A stretch of DNA of 64,000 nt from Archangium violaceum (GTDB taxonomy: Bacteria; Myxococcota; Myxococcia; Myxococcales; Myxococcaceae). Where the stretch lies: assembly GCF_016859125.1 (NCBI RefSeq), contig NZ_CP069338.1, forward strand, positions 9,241,501-9,305,500, in the 5' to 3' direction. This document shows positions 35,738 through 45,572 of the stretch, piece after piece. The position numbers and the translations under genes were made by a program. Positions within the stretch are counted from its first letter, which is position 1. Every line of letters begins with the position of its first letter. Below the pieces are notes generated by a model, which saw only the letters and a program-made list of their open reading frames with translations, had not been told where the DNA came from and did no database searches.

Positions 35738-37034
35738 GCTCGACGATCCTCTTCCGCCGCGGGCGGGTCATCGATCCGCGCAACGGCGTGGACGGTGTGA
35801 GGGATGTGCTGGTGCGTGACGGCCGCGTCGCCGAGGTGTCCGAGGCGCCGCTGCAGGTGCAGGACGCGCGGGTGGTGGAGGCCTCGGGCAGGCTGGTGCT
35901 GCCGGGCTTCATCGACCTGCACGTGCACCTGCGCGAGCCGGGCGAGGAGGGCAAGGAGACGATCCTCACCGGGTGCATGGCGGCGGTGGCGGGTGGCTTC
36001 ACCGCGGTGGTGGCCATGCCCAACACGAAGCCCGTCAACGACAGCGTGCTCGTCTCCGAGTACGTGAAGGCGAAGGCCCGCGAGGCGCGGCTGTGCCACG
36101 TGTACCTGGCGGGCGCCATCACCAAGGGGCTGCAGGGCGAGGAGATGGCGGAGATGGGCGCGCTCGTCTCGGCCGGCTGCGTCTGCATCACCGACGACGG
36201 CCGCCCGGTGATGAACGCCGGCCTCATGCGCCGCGCCCTCCAGTACGCCCAGCTCTTCGATCTCCCCGTCATGGTGCACGAGGAGGATCTGACGCTCTCG
36301 GGCAAGGGCGTGATGAACGAGGGCCGCACCTCCACGCGCCTGGGCCTCACCGGCATCCCTCCGTCCGCCGAGGTGGCCATGGTGGCGCGCGACATGGTGC
36401 TCCTGGAGGAGACGAAGGGCCGGCTACACGTCGCCCACGTCTCCTGCGAGGGCAGCGTGCGCCTCATCCGCGAGGCGAAGCGCCGGGGCCTGCGCGTCAC
36501 CGCCGAGGCCACCCCGCACCACTTCACCCTGGATGACGAGGCCGTGGGCGCCTACGACACCCACGCCCGCATGAATCCGCCCCTGCGCACCCGCCGCGAC
36601 ATCGAGGCCGTGCGCGAGGGCCTCGCCGACGGCACCATCGACGCCATCGCCACGGACCACGCGCCCCACGGCGTGCTGGAGAAGCAGGTGGAGTTCGACA
36701 AGGCCTGGAATGGCGTGGTGGGCCTGGAGACGGCCCTGGGCCTCACGCTCGCCGTGGTACGCGAGGGTGCCCTGAGCCTGCAGCGGGCGGTGGCCCTGCT
36801 GACGGACGGGCCGGCGAAAGCATTCGGGCTGCCGGGCGGCCATCTGGCCCCTGGAGCCCCAGCGGACATCACGGTCGTGGAGCCGGACGTGGAGTGGACG
36901 GTGGACTCGGCGCGGTTCTTCTCCCGCAGCCGGAATACCCCCTTCCATGGCCGGCGCTTACCGGGCCGGGTCGCCCAGACTTGGGTCGACGGACGGCTCG
37001 TCTTCGAGGACGGTCACATCAAGGAGTCCAGGTG

Positions 37035-37035
<1 letters not shown>
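35734..37035 (+). CDS. pyrC: Dihydroorotase (class I/AllB-like type)
   Basis: A 433-residue amidohydrolase from ATG 35734, overlapping the pyrB stop by 4 bases; a GTG two codons upstream is an alternative. Metal and substrate motifs: [19 protein letters not shown], the [10 protein letters not shown] region, [22 protein letters not shown], and ATDHAPHG (catalytic Asp). Role: cyclises carbamoyl aspartate to dihydroorotate. The C-terminal beta part ends [15 protein letters not shown]. It overlaps carA by one base. Confidence 0.94.
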
Positions 37036-38153
<1,118 letters not shown>

Positions 38154-38167
38154 GATCTCGCAGCCCC

Positions 38168-38851
38168 ATGGAATCCCCTCTTTCGCCGCTGTCGTACCAA
38201 CCCTATCTCGATCAGCTCATCGCCTTCGGGAGCCAGGAGTCGCGCAAGCCGGATCTGCTCGACGCCAAGGCCGAGTACTTCCGCCTCACCGGCGAGGTCT
38301 TCGAGGACGACAAGCTCTTCGAGCTCCGGATGGCGTCCTTCCTGGACTACTACCTGTATGACCGCGTCTCGCCGATCTCCAAGCTGACGCCCGCGGCGGA
38401 GCTGTACCAGTTGCGGCTGCAGAGCGCCCCGCCCGAGGAGGCCAACGCCTTCCGTTGCTTCACGGAGACGGTCCATGGCCTCTTCGAGGTGCGCAAGCTG
38501 GGCAAGGGGCTGGTGCGTCTGCGCGAGCTCTTCTCGGGCAAGGATTTCGACGTCACCGAGCGCCGCCACATGGTGGGGCTCGAGACGGGCGACGTGCTGG
38601 AAGCCCGGCTGATCCCCTTCGCCGGCCACCTGCTGTTCTCCTCGGCCTTCTGCTTCCACCCTCGCATCGCCCTGAAGTCCATCAAGGCCGAGGTGAAGCG
38701 CCGCAAGAAGAAGGAGCCGGACCGTCCGCCCGTGGAGCTCGTCTGGGAGTGCGCCCGGCGCGCCGTGAAGGTCGAGCGCTACAAGCAGATCGCCATCGAG
38801 CGCATCTACGACTTCTCGCAGACGACGCCCTGGCTCGCCTCCGCGAGCTAG
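38168..38851 (+). CDS. Unknown conserved-looking soluble protein
   Basis: A 227-residue protein without signal peptide or membrane segment. It is rich in charged helices (DKLFELRMASFLDYYLYDR, LRELFSGKDFDVTERRH) with a basic segment near the end (KAEVKRRKKKEPDRPP). No family motif was recognised. It begins 14 bases after carA and may be co-transcribed, and ends before a strong hairpin. Nothing in the sequence indicates a link to pyrimidine synthesis. Confidence 0.6.
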   Translation: MESPLSPLSYQPYLDQLIAFGSQESRKPDLLDAKAEYFRLTGEVFEDDKLFELRMASFLDYYLYDRVSPISKLTPAAELYQLRLQSAPPEEANAFRCFTETVHGLFEVRKLGKGLVRLRELFSGKDFDVTERRHMVGLETGDVLEARLIPFAGHLLFSSAFCFHPRIALKSIKAEVKRRKKKEPDRPPVELVWECARRAVKVERYKQIAIERIYDFSQTTPWLASAS

Positions 38852-38860
38852 CGCGGGGAA

Positions 38861-38885
38861 GGGGGCAACACTCCTGGTTGCCCCC
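38861..38885. terminator. Hairpin between convergent genes
   Basis: GGGGGCAAC-loop-GTTGCCCCC at 38861-38885 is a 9-bp perfect stem between the stop of the 227-residue protein gene and the stop of the di-haem lipoprotein gene. Being symmetrical, it could end transcription from both sides; no long T-run follows. Confidence 0.65.
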
Positions 38886-38912
38886 CCCTCTCTCGCCGCT
38901 CGGAGGCAACGG

Positions 38913-40325
38913 CTACAGCACGCGCAGGAACTCGACGAGGTCGGCCTTCTCCTGCTGGCTCATGCGCGACTGGAGCACGAGGTTGAAGAACTCCACCGTA
39001 TCCTCGAGCGTGAGCAGCCGACCGTCGTGCAGGTAGGGCGGCGAGTCCTTGATGCCGCGCAGGGTGAACGTCTTGATGGGGCCCTCGGCGCGGCCCTTGG
39101 CACCCATGGGCGTGGAGCCCACGTGGTTGTAGAAGCGCTCGACCCGTAGATCATGCGCGAGGTTGTCCGTGTAGAACGGGGCCGGGTGGCAGCTGGCGCA
39201 GTGCTTGTTGAAGACGGCCTCGCCGCGGACCTCGGACTCGGTGGCCTTGGTGCGATCCAGCTTCCCCTGGATGTCGAGCTTGGGCGCGGGCGGGAAGTCG
39301 ATGATGTTCTGCATGTGGCCCATCGCCATCTGCTCGCGGTCGGTGAAGTGACGCGCTCCCTTGCGCTCGGCCAGTGAGATGTCGCCGTCGAAGTAGGCGG
39401 AGTTCTCCTCCGTCTGGACGAACTGCTCGAGCGAGCGCAGCGTGCGCTTGGAGCCGAAGCGCGTCTGCGCGAAGACGCCTCGCAGCGAGGTGGTGTCCAG
39501 GCGGAAGCGCTCGCTCTGGGGCCGTACGTCCGGCGTGAGGTGGAACTGGCCGGTGGTGTGGCCGTTCACGTGGCAATCCAGGCAGGAGACGCCCTCCACC
39601 GGCTTCGCCGTGGAGCGATCCAGGGTGAGGTTGTGGCGCTGGGCGGTCGTCTTCTGCAGCAGCAGCCGCATGCCCTCCATCTGGAAGGGCGTCAGCACGT
39701 CCTGGAAGAGCGTCTCGAAGTTCTGCAGCGTGATGAGCTGGCCCTTGCTCACGTCACCCAGGTCGGGGCGGTTGGTGACGAAGAGGGCGGGGGGGAACTC
39801 GGGCAGGTAGGCATCCGGAAGATCGAAGCCCACGTCCACGCGCTCCAGGCCGTCCACGACCTTCGTCTGCACGGGCGGGAACACCATGCCGCCCACCTCC
39901 TGCAGCGGGTGCCACAGGGGCGTGTAGGGGAAGATCTTCTTCTGGCGGATCTCCTCCGGCGACATCTGGCCGAGCGACTCCCACGTCACCCCCTGGGGCA
40001 GACGCGCCGTGGGGCCCACGGGGATGGGCTTGCGCCCGCCGGACATGCGGATGGTGGGGTGCGTGCGGCCGGAGAGATCGTAGCGCTGCTCGAGGTACTG
40101 GCGCTGCTTGCGCATCACCTCGTCCCGGTTTGGCAGCGGCTTGCCCTCGGCGGTGGGGCGGGGCTCGGAGGTGTTGGTGGGCGCGGACTCGAGGATGTCC
40201 GGACCGCTCGCGGGCTGCTTGTTCCTGGGTTTGGCCGTCTCCTGGGCCAGGGCGGCACAGCCAGCAATCCAGAGGAGCGCTACGACAACGGGCGTGGTTG
40301 GGATGAGGTGTCTGAGATGTTTCAC
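38913..40325 (-). CDS. Di-haem c-type lipoprotein, cytochrome c peroxidase-like
   Basis: A 470-residue protein from GTG 40325 (GGGAGG about 8 bases upstream). The signal peptide ends in a lipobox (LLWIAGC, Cys23). Two haem c motifs are seen: CLDCH at residues 248-252 and CASCH at 376-380. The C-terminal part with GAKGRAEGPIKTFTLRGIKDSPPYLHDGRL-type sequence resembles the conserved end of di-haem peroxidase/MauG-family proteins. Role (family): periplasmic electron transfer or H2O2 reduction. The spacing between haems and the long N-terminal domain differ from standard CcpA, so peroxidase activity is not assured. Confidence 0.8.
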   Translation of the reverse strand: MKHLRHLIPTTPVVVALLWIAGCAALAQETAKPRNKQPASGPDILESAPTNTSEPRPTAEGKPLPNRDEVMRKQRQYLEQRYDLSGRTHPTIRMSGGRKPIPVGPTARLPQGVTWESLGQMSPEEIRQKKIFPYTPLWHPLQEVGGMVFPPVQTKVVDGLERVDVGFDLPDAYLPEFPPALFVTNRPDLGDVSKGQLITLQNFETLFQDVLTPFQMEGMRLLLQKTTAQRHNLTLDRSTAKPVEGVSCLDCHVNGHTTGQFHLTPDVRPQSERFRLDTTSLRGVFAQTRFGSKRTLRSLEQFVQTEENSAYFDGDISLAERKGARHFTDREQMAMGHMQNIIDFPPAPKLDIQGKLDRTKATESEVRGEAVFNKHCASCHPAPFYTDNLAHDLRVERFYNHVGSTPMGAKGRAEGPIKTFTLRGIKDSPPYLHDGRLLTLEDTVEFFNLVLQSRMSQQEKADLVEFLRVL

Positions 40326-40497
40326 GTCGGGGCCTCCCAGTCCGGTAGGGGTAGAAGGGCGCCAACGGTAGGGATTGGATTCCGGGTGCGGAGTGCTCTC
40401 CGGAGACGGCGATTCTCGACTGTTGAGCGCTGGGCGCCATGGGTGTGGCGCGGTCTCCCAGCGTCGACTTGTGGATGGATCCCGTGGACGCGGTGGC

Positions 40498-42618
40498 TCA
40501 GGGCCCGTTGTATGCGCAGGCCCGGTGCGCCGCGGGGTAGGGGACCGACTCTCCGGCGGCGGTTTCGAGCCGGGAGTGCGCCTCCTCGTCCAGGACGATT
40601 CCGTCGCATGCGCTCCAGCAGTCCTTCGACTCCTCCCCCAGGCGGCTGCAGTAGTCCTCCAACGGCTGGGGTGGCGGCGGAGGCTTGGGCTGCTCCAGGG
40701 CCGGCACCGGGTCGGCGCCGCAGCCGATAAGCGGAAAGATCCGCTTGCCGGGAGGAGGCGATCCCAGTCGCTCCGCGATGCGCTGGATGCAGAGGAACCG
40801 TGGGCGGATTTCCTCGAGGTAGGCCCGCGCCGCGTCGCGTGGGATCCCGTCCACCTTCGTTTCCGCCAGACCAGCGGCCGCCGCGGCACGAACACACACG
40901 TCCGGAGAGCGCAGCACGCCCGCCAGTAACGTCTTCTTCTCTTCCGGCGGAATTCGACGCGAGGCCAGATCGCGTACGAGCTCAGGTGAAGGTGTTCCCT
41001 GGAGCGCTTCCTTGTAGAGGAGACGCCAGGCGTCCGCCTCGATCGGTCCATACTTGCCGCTGTAGCCTCGGAGCAGGGATTCGAGCACTTTGACGCGACC
41101 GCCCTGCCGGTCCACGTTTCGAGGGGAGAGCAGCCGCTGCGCGACGGGGACCGTGATGCGGAGGGCCTCGAGCAGCTTCGGCTGCCGGTCCACCACCCAG
41201 TCCACCAGCGCCTCGGCCCGCTTTGGATCATCCAACCCCAGATGAGCGCGCATCCAGACGAGGTGCTCAGCCGGTAGTGGCTCCAGCAGCTTCATCAAGT
41301 CCCGGGGCGGCAGCGTCGCGGTGTAGCGCTCGAGGATGCCCACCGGGCTTCCCTGGCAGCGCGTCTGGGTCTCCACGATGAAGCGCATCCGGGGGAGCGT
41401 GAGGTTCAGCTCCCGGGCGTCACCCAACTCCCCACAGGTGGCGGAGACGGTCCAGGCGCGGAAGGTCGCGTCGCTCGCGGTTTCCCGGCCCCACAGCTCG
41501 TGCAGCAGCGCCACCCGCGGGGCGAGCTCCGGGTGCACCCGCCGCGCCCGTTCGAGCAGCGCGAGTACCAGGGGCTCGCGCTTGAGCTGTCCCACCTGCC
41601 GCAGCCCTTCCCACTTCCCCTCCAGTGCCTGGTCGAGCGGCGAGAGGTCCACGTACGACAATCCCGTCACGCGGTGGAGGTATTCCAGGCGGGTGTCCGA
41701 CGGATGCTGGAGGACGGCGTCCGCCACCTGGGACGTGTGGGTTCGGAGGAGCTCCGCCTGCCCGGGTAGCTGTGCGTCGCGGGCCAGGGCCAGTAGCTCC
41801 AGGCAGTGCTCCCCGGGACACACCGCGCCGAAGCGGCGGAGGATTCGGGGGAGGGCCACGCGCAGGCCCTCGGTATGGCAACGGGGCGCGAGCACCGTGG
41901 TCAGGAGTTGCCCGCCGCGCTCCAAGGTGTCGGCGGCGTGGGCCCTCCGCTCGGGCGAGGCCAGCAACCCGCAGAGGCTCATGGCCGGAGTAGGGGGCTC
42001 GATTGGAACCAGCTCGCGCGCGGTGGGGTGCTCGGCGTACTCCTTCCGCGCCACCCCCACGCCCGCACGAGCCAGCGCCGCCAGGTCTTCGAATCCCTGC
42101 GTGCACGGGTGGCTGGGATCATAGGGCCCACCCGTGCAGTCGTGCTCGGAGACGGCGTCGTGATAGCGCCAGAGCGGGTCGGCCTCGCGGCGCCAGGCCT
42201 CGCAGTCGGGCTCCGGAATGGGTGTCCCCGTGTGCGCTCGGGAGATGCGGCCCTGGCCGTCCAACACCAGACGCAGGCCTTTCACCCCGAGGCCCACACC
42301 GACGGCCTCGGCCCGGAGCGCCTCGGGGGCATTGATCGACTCGAGATCCTGGCCTACCGCGAGGATCGTGAAGACGAACCGGCAGCCCCCGAGCGAGTTG
42401 TCTCCAGAGGTGGGCGGGCGCGTCGCATCCGGGCAGGGGAGGGGCAGGAATCCGAGCTTCTCGGTCGACAGCTCGTACCGATCCTTCTCCTGCAGGTGTG
42501 AGCGCTCCAGGGTGAACAGCGCCTTCAGCCCGCATACCGCCTCGTGCGTGACGTCCGTCGGCTGTGCTCCGGACGCGGCCGTCGCCGCGAGCAGCACCCA
42601 CCCCGCAATCGTTGCCAT
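40498..42618 (-). CDS. Large exported protein with pilin-like N-terminal segment
   Basis: A 706-residue protein from ATG 42618 behind a near-perfect GGAGGAG site. Signal peptide MATIAGWVLLAATAASGA. Residues about 25-60 (VCGLKALFTLERSHLQEKD RY-type, then LGFLPLPCP) resemble the globular start of myxobacterial type IV pilin-like proteins, but the N-methylation site and long helix are absent. The remainder is helical and repeat-like (HEAT-like appearance), rich in Arg/Leu, with several Cys. A Pro-rich stretch (PKPPPPPQP) precedes a Cys-containing C-terminus. No enzyme motif; function unknown. It stands alone, 58 bases from pyk. Confidence 0.6.
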   Translation of the reverse strand: MATIAGWVLLAATAASGAQPTDVTHEAVCGLKALFTLERSHLQEKDRYELSTEKLGFLPLPCPDATRPPTSGDNSLGGCRFVFTILAVGQDLESINAPEALRAEAVGVGLGVKGLRLVLDGQGRISRAHTGTPIPEPDCEAWRREADPLWRYHDAVSEHDCTGGPYDPSHPCTQGFEDLAALARAGVGVARKEYAEHPTARELVPIEPPTPAMSLCGLLASPERRAHAADTLERGGQLLTTVLAPRCHTEGLRVALPRILRRFGAVCPGEHCLELLALARDAQLPGQAELLRTHTSQVADAVLQHPSDTRLEYLHRVTGLSYVDLSPLDQALEGKWEGLRQVGQLKREPLVLALLERARRVHPELAPRVALLHELWGRETASDATFRAWTVSATCGELGDARELNLTLPRMRFIVETQTRCQGSPVGILERYTATLPPRDLMKLLEPLPAEHLVWMRAHLGLDDPKRAEALVDWVVDRQPKLLEALRITVPVAQRLLSPRNVDRQGGRVKVLESLLRGYSGKYGPIEADAWRLLYKEALQGTPSPELVRDLASRRIPPEEKKTLLAGVLRSPDVCVRAAAAAGLAETKVDGIPRDAARAYLEEIRPRFLCIQRIAERLGSPPPGKRIFPLIGCGADPVPALEQPKPPPPPQPLEDYCSRLGEESKDCWSACDGIVLDEEAHSRLETAAGESVPYPAAHRACAYNGP

Positions 42619-42676
42619 CGCTCCTCCGGTGCTCCTGCTCGCGAGAGCGTGAAGCACCGGGGACCGTCCCGGCAAG

Positions 42677-44080
42677 TCAGATGCGGTGCACGGAGATCAT
42701 GTTGGTGCGGCCCGGCTCGTTGAGCGGCACGCCCGCCACGATGACCACGGGCGAGCCTTTCGTGCAGACGCCCTGCTCATGGCACAGCCGCCGCACCTGC
42801 CGCAGCATCGCGTCCGTCGACTGGCAGCGGCCCACCTGCATCGCCTTCACGCCCCAGTAGAGCGCCATGCGGTTCACCGTGTCCGGGTTCGGCGTCAGGG
42901 CGATGATCTGCGCCCTCGGGCGGAACTCGGAGATGAGCCGCGCCGTCAGGCCGCGCTCCGTGTACGCCACGATGGTGTTGATGCCCATCTGCTCGGCCGC
43001 CGCCACCGCCGCCGCCGCCACGCCGGTGGAGATGTCGTCCTTGGCGTCCGGGAAGGGCGAGTGCTTCAGCTCCCTCACCACCCCCGACTCCGTCTCCTCG
43101 ACGATCCGCGCCATGGTGGCCGCCGCCTGCACCGGGTGCTTGCCCGCCGCCGTCTCGCCCGAGAGCATCACCGCGTCCGCCCCGTCCAGGATGGCGTTGG
43201 CCACGTCCGACACCTCGGCGCGCGTGGGCCTCGCGTTGTTCACCATGCTCTCCAGCATCTCCGTGGCCACGATGACCAGGCCCCCCATCCGGTTCACCGT
43301 GCGCACCATGTGCTTCTGGATGGCCGGCAGCTTCTCCAGGGGCATCTCCACGCCCAGGTCCCCGCGCGCCACCATGATGCCGTCGGCCTCGCGGGCGATC
43401 GCCTCCAGGTCCTCCACCGCCTGCGGCTTCTCGATCTTCGCGATGAGCGGGGTGCCTCGCTGGGCCACCAGCTTGCGCGCCTGCCGGATGTCCTCCGCCT
43501 TGCGCACGAAGGAGAGCGCCACGTAGTCCACGCCCACCTCCTGTCCGAACGCGAGGTCCTCCATGTCCTTCTCGGTGATGGTGGGCACCGACACATGAGC
43601 CCCTGGCAGGTTGAGCCCCTTGTGATCCTTCAACAGGCCCCCCAACTCCACGCGACAGGTGACGTCCCGGCCCTCCACCTTCTCCACGAGCAGCCTCACC
43701 CGCCCGTCGTCCAGCAGGATGGGGTGGCCCGGCTCCACGTCCTTGGGCAGCGAGCGGATGGGCGTGGGGATGATGTTCCCGTGGCCCATCAGCTCCCGCG
43801 TGGTCACCACCACCGTCTGGCCCGTCTTCACCTCCAGGCACCCACCCTGGAACCGGCCCAGACGGATCTTCGGCCCTTGGATGTCCTGGAGGATGGCCAC
43901 GGGCACTCCCAGCTTCTTCGCGGCGCGGCGGAGCAGCTTCACCCGCTGGCGGTGCTGGTCGTGCGTCCCGTGAGAGAAGTTGAGCCGGGCCACGTTCATA
44001 CCGGCGCGGATGAGTCCCTCGATGACCTCGGCGGAGTCCGAGGACGGCCCCAGCGTGCAGATGATCTTCGCCTTGCGCAT
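42677..44080 (-). CDS. pyk: Pyruvate kinase
   Basis: A 467-residue enzyme. Motifs: KIICTLGPSSDS, GMNVARLNFSHGTHD, QDIQGPKIRLG, LDDGRVRLLVEK, IAKIEKPQAVEDL (active Lys), VARGDLGVEMP, ATEMLESMVN and the C-terminal phosphotransfer-like domain. Role: converts phosphoenolpyruvate and ADP to pyruvate and ATP. No other gene is tightly linked; a plus-strand terminator lies in the 205-base gap upstream. Confidence 0.96.
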   Translation of the reverse strand: MRKAKIICTLGPSSDSAEVIEGLIRAGMNVARLNFSHGTHDQHRQRVKLLRRAAKKLGVPVAILQDIQGPKIRLGRFQGGCLEVKTGQTVVVTTRELMGHGNIIPTPIRSLPKDVEPGHPILLDDGRVRLLVEKVEGRDVTCRVELGGLLKDHKGLNLPGAHVSVPTITEKDMEDLAFGQEVGVDYVALSFVRKAEDIRQARKLVAQRGTPLIAKIEKPQAVEDLEAIAREADGIMVARGDLGVEMPLEKLPAIQKHMVRTVNRMGGLVIVATEMLESMVNNARPTRAEVSDVANAILDGADAVMLSGETAAGKHPVQAAATMARIVEETESGVVRELKHSPFPDAKDDISTGVAAAAVAAAEQMGINTIVAYTERGLTARLISEFRPRAQIIALTPNPDTVNRMALYWGVKAMQVGRCQSTDAMLRQVRRLCHEQGVCTKGSPVVIVAGVPLNEPGRTNMISVHRI

Positions 44081-44094
44081 GGGCGCGCATCCTA

Positions 44095-44264
44095 GGCGTC
44101 TGGCGGCACCTTGACAGCTTTACGTACTCGGGAATACTTGGCGCCGTGCGCGGGCGAGTGCGACGGCGTCGGCGCGGCGGTCTTCTCATCCACGGGTTTT
44201 TTCTCCCTACGTTGCGAGAAAGCCCGGCTTCCCTGGGAGGGGGGGCCGGGCTTTCGCCTTTTTT
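44095..44264 (+). ncRNA. Candidate small RNA transcript ending in an orphan terminator
   Basis: Upstream of pyk and divergent from it, the plus strand has no protein gene but ends in a strong intrinsic terminator at 44218-44264. A transcript of roughly 150 bases starting near the pyk promoter would end exactly there. No tRNA fold and no recognised RNA family was found. The evidence is the terminator orientation only. Confidence 0.3.
44218..44264 (+). terminator. Strong intrinsic terminator (plus-strand orientation)
   Basis: An 11-bp perfect stem GAAAGCCCGGC / GCCGGGCTTTC at 44218-44228 and 44245-44255 is followed by GCC and six T residues (44259-44264). The T-run is on the plus strand, so it ends rightward transcription, although both neighbouring genes run leftward. 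Confidence 0.8.
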
Positions 44265-44285
44265 CGTCCGCGAGTCGCGCGGTCG

Positions 44286-45014
44286 TCAGAGGCTGATCTC
44301 GTCCATCCTGTCGGGCACCAGCTTCGGGGCGAGGCCCGGAGGCGGCATGCCGTGGTGCGGATCCATCGGCTCCATCATGTCCGGCGGGCCGCTGCCACCC
44401 ACGCCGGGGCCGCCCTCCTTCAGCGAGTCGATCTCGTCGCGGCTGATGCCGGCCTCGTCCAGCACCTTGCGCGTCACCATGATGCGCGCCTGTCCATCCA
44501 GCGCCATGGCGATGGAGTCCGAGGGCCGGGCATCCAGGGTCACCTTGCGCTTGCCCTGCTCGAGGAAGATGCGGCCCGTGTAGATGTCGTCGCGTAGATC
44601 ATCGATGCGCACCTCGGTGACCCTGGCGCCCAGCTCCGTCACCATCGAGCCGAGCAGATCCTGCGAGAGCGGCTGGGGCGGGCGCAGGTGCGCGAGCCGG
44701 AAAGCGATGGCCACTGCGGCCGACTCGTCCACGAAGATGGGGAGCACCATGGCCCCATCGGACGTGGTGAGCACCACGGCGTGCGTCTGCGCCTCGGCGA
44801 GTGGGATGACGTCCCGAACCTCGAGCTCCACCAGCTCCTTGCAGGCAGCGGGGTTTCCACCCTGCTTGGGCACGCAGGCCTTGCTGTCATCGACAGCTGC
44901 GGCGACCCGGGGGGCGGGTGGGGCGCCGAAACCCGGGAGTAGGAGCGCTCCCAGGGCGAGCAGCGCGGCGGACAGCGGAGCAAGGACGAAGCCGGCAGGG
45001 ATGTGCGTTTTCAC
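44286..45014 (-). CDS. Exported bifunctional nuclease (BFN/DUF151) family protein
   Basis: A 242-residue protein with an N-terminal signal or anchor segment (residues 7-32, AGFVLAPLSAALLALGALLL). A short Cys-containing linker (ACVPKQGGNPAACKE) is followed by a BFN domain: LVELEVRDVIPL, VVLTTSDGAMVLPIFVDESAA, VRIDDLRDDIYTGRIFL and LDARPSDSIAMAL. The C-terminus is Gly/Pro/Met-rich. Known: BFN domain proteins were described as nucleases, usually cytoplasmic. Odd: export to the cell envelope is predicted here, so nuclease function in the cytoplasm is doubtful. The gene stands alone. Confidence 0.78.
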   Translation of the reverse strand: MKTHIPAGFVLAPLSAALLALGALLLPGFGAPPAPRVAAAVDDSKACVPKQGGNPAACKELVELEVRDVIPLAEAQTHAVVLTTSDGAMVLPIFVDESAAVAIAFRLAHLRPPQPLSQDLLGSMVTELGARVTEVRIDDLRDDIYTGRIFLEQGKRKVTLDARPSDSIAMALDGQARIMVTRKVLDEAGISRDEIDSLKEGGPGVGGSGPPDMMEPMDPHHGMPPPGLAPKLVPDRMDEISL

Positions 45015-45134
45015 CCTGCAAACGTGTGCATGTACCCCGGGGGCGGGAGGGCACTCGAATGTGCTCGCCTGCTCCCCAGCCGCCCACTGCCTACGTCCTG
45101 CACGAGACGAAAGACAAGAGTAGACAGGCGCGCC

Positions 45135-45485
45135 TCAGCGCTCGTCCTCGTCCTCGTCGTAGTCCTCTTCGTCCTCGACGTCCTCGTCCTCGTCGAAGTC
45201 GAGCTCCTCGTCGTCGGACTCCTCGTCCTCGTCGGACTCCTCATCCTCGTCGAGCTCGTCCTCGAGCTCCTCCGTCTCCAGGGACATGGAGACGGCGAAA
45301 CGCTTGCCCAGTGCGGCCACCTGGGTCCTCATCTCGGTGAGCGCCGAGACGAAGTCCTCTTGGATGTTGGTGGGGGCCTTCTGACCGCAATGAGGGCAGA
45401 CGAGTTTCTCCGTCCCCTCGATGATGTCCTGAGCGTCCAGCTCGAAGGTGCCCTCGCACTTCTGGCAGGTGAGATCGATCGTCAT
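45135..45485 (-). CDS. Zinc-ribbon protein with long acidic tail
   Basis: A 116-residue protein from ATG 45485. Residues 7-34 hold two Cys pairs (CQKC, CPHC) forming a zinc ribbon of the myxobacterial MJ0042/DUF-type seen in regulator-like proteins. Residues 35-70 are helical. The last 45 residues are almost only Glu, Asp and Ser. Role unknown; the acidic tail suggests binding of basic partners such as RNA polymerase, histone-like or ribosomal proteins. It is divergent from fadD with 87 bases between the starts, so they share a promoter region. Confidence 0.7.
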   Translation of the reverse strand: MTIDLTCQKCEGTFELDAQDIIEGTEKLVCPHCGQKAPTNIQEDFVSALTEMRTQVAALGKRFAVSMSLETEELEDELDEDEESDEDEESDDEELDFDEDEDVEDEEDYDEDEDER

Positions 45486-45572
45486 GTGAGTCGCGCGGAA
45501 TACATAGGGCTCCGGTTGCCTGTCAACGTCCGTGGCGAGCGTGCTCCCCGTTTCAGTAGCCTCGAAATCCCT

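Noticed and set aside
42686-44095. A 469-codon plus-strand frame opposite pyk
   Set aside because: Antisense of pyruvate kinase with no ribosome site or family motifs.
44111-44217. tRNA gene upstream of pyk
   Set aside because: No acceptor, D-arm or T-arm pairing could be formed; only the terminator hairpin is structured.
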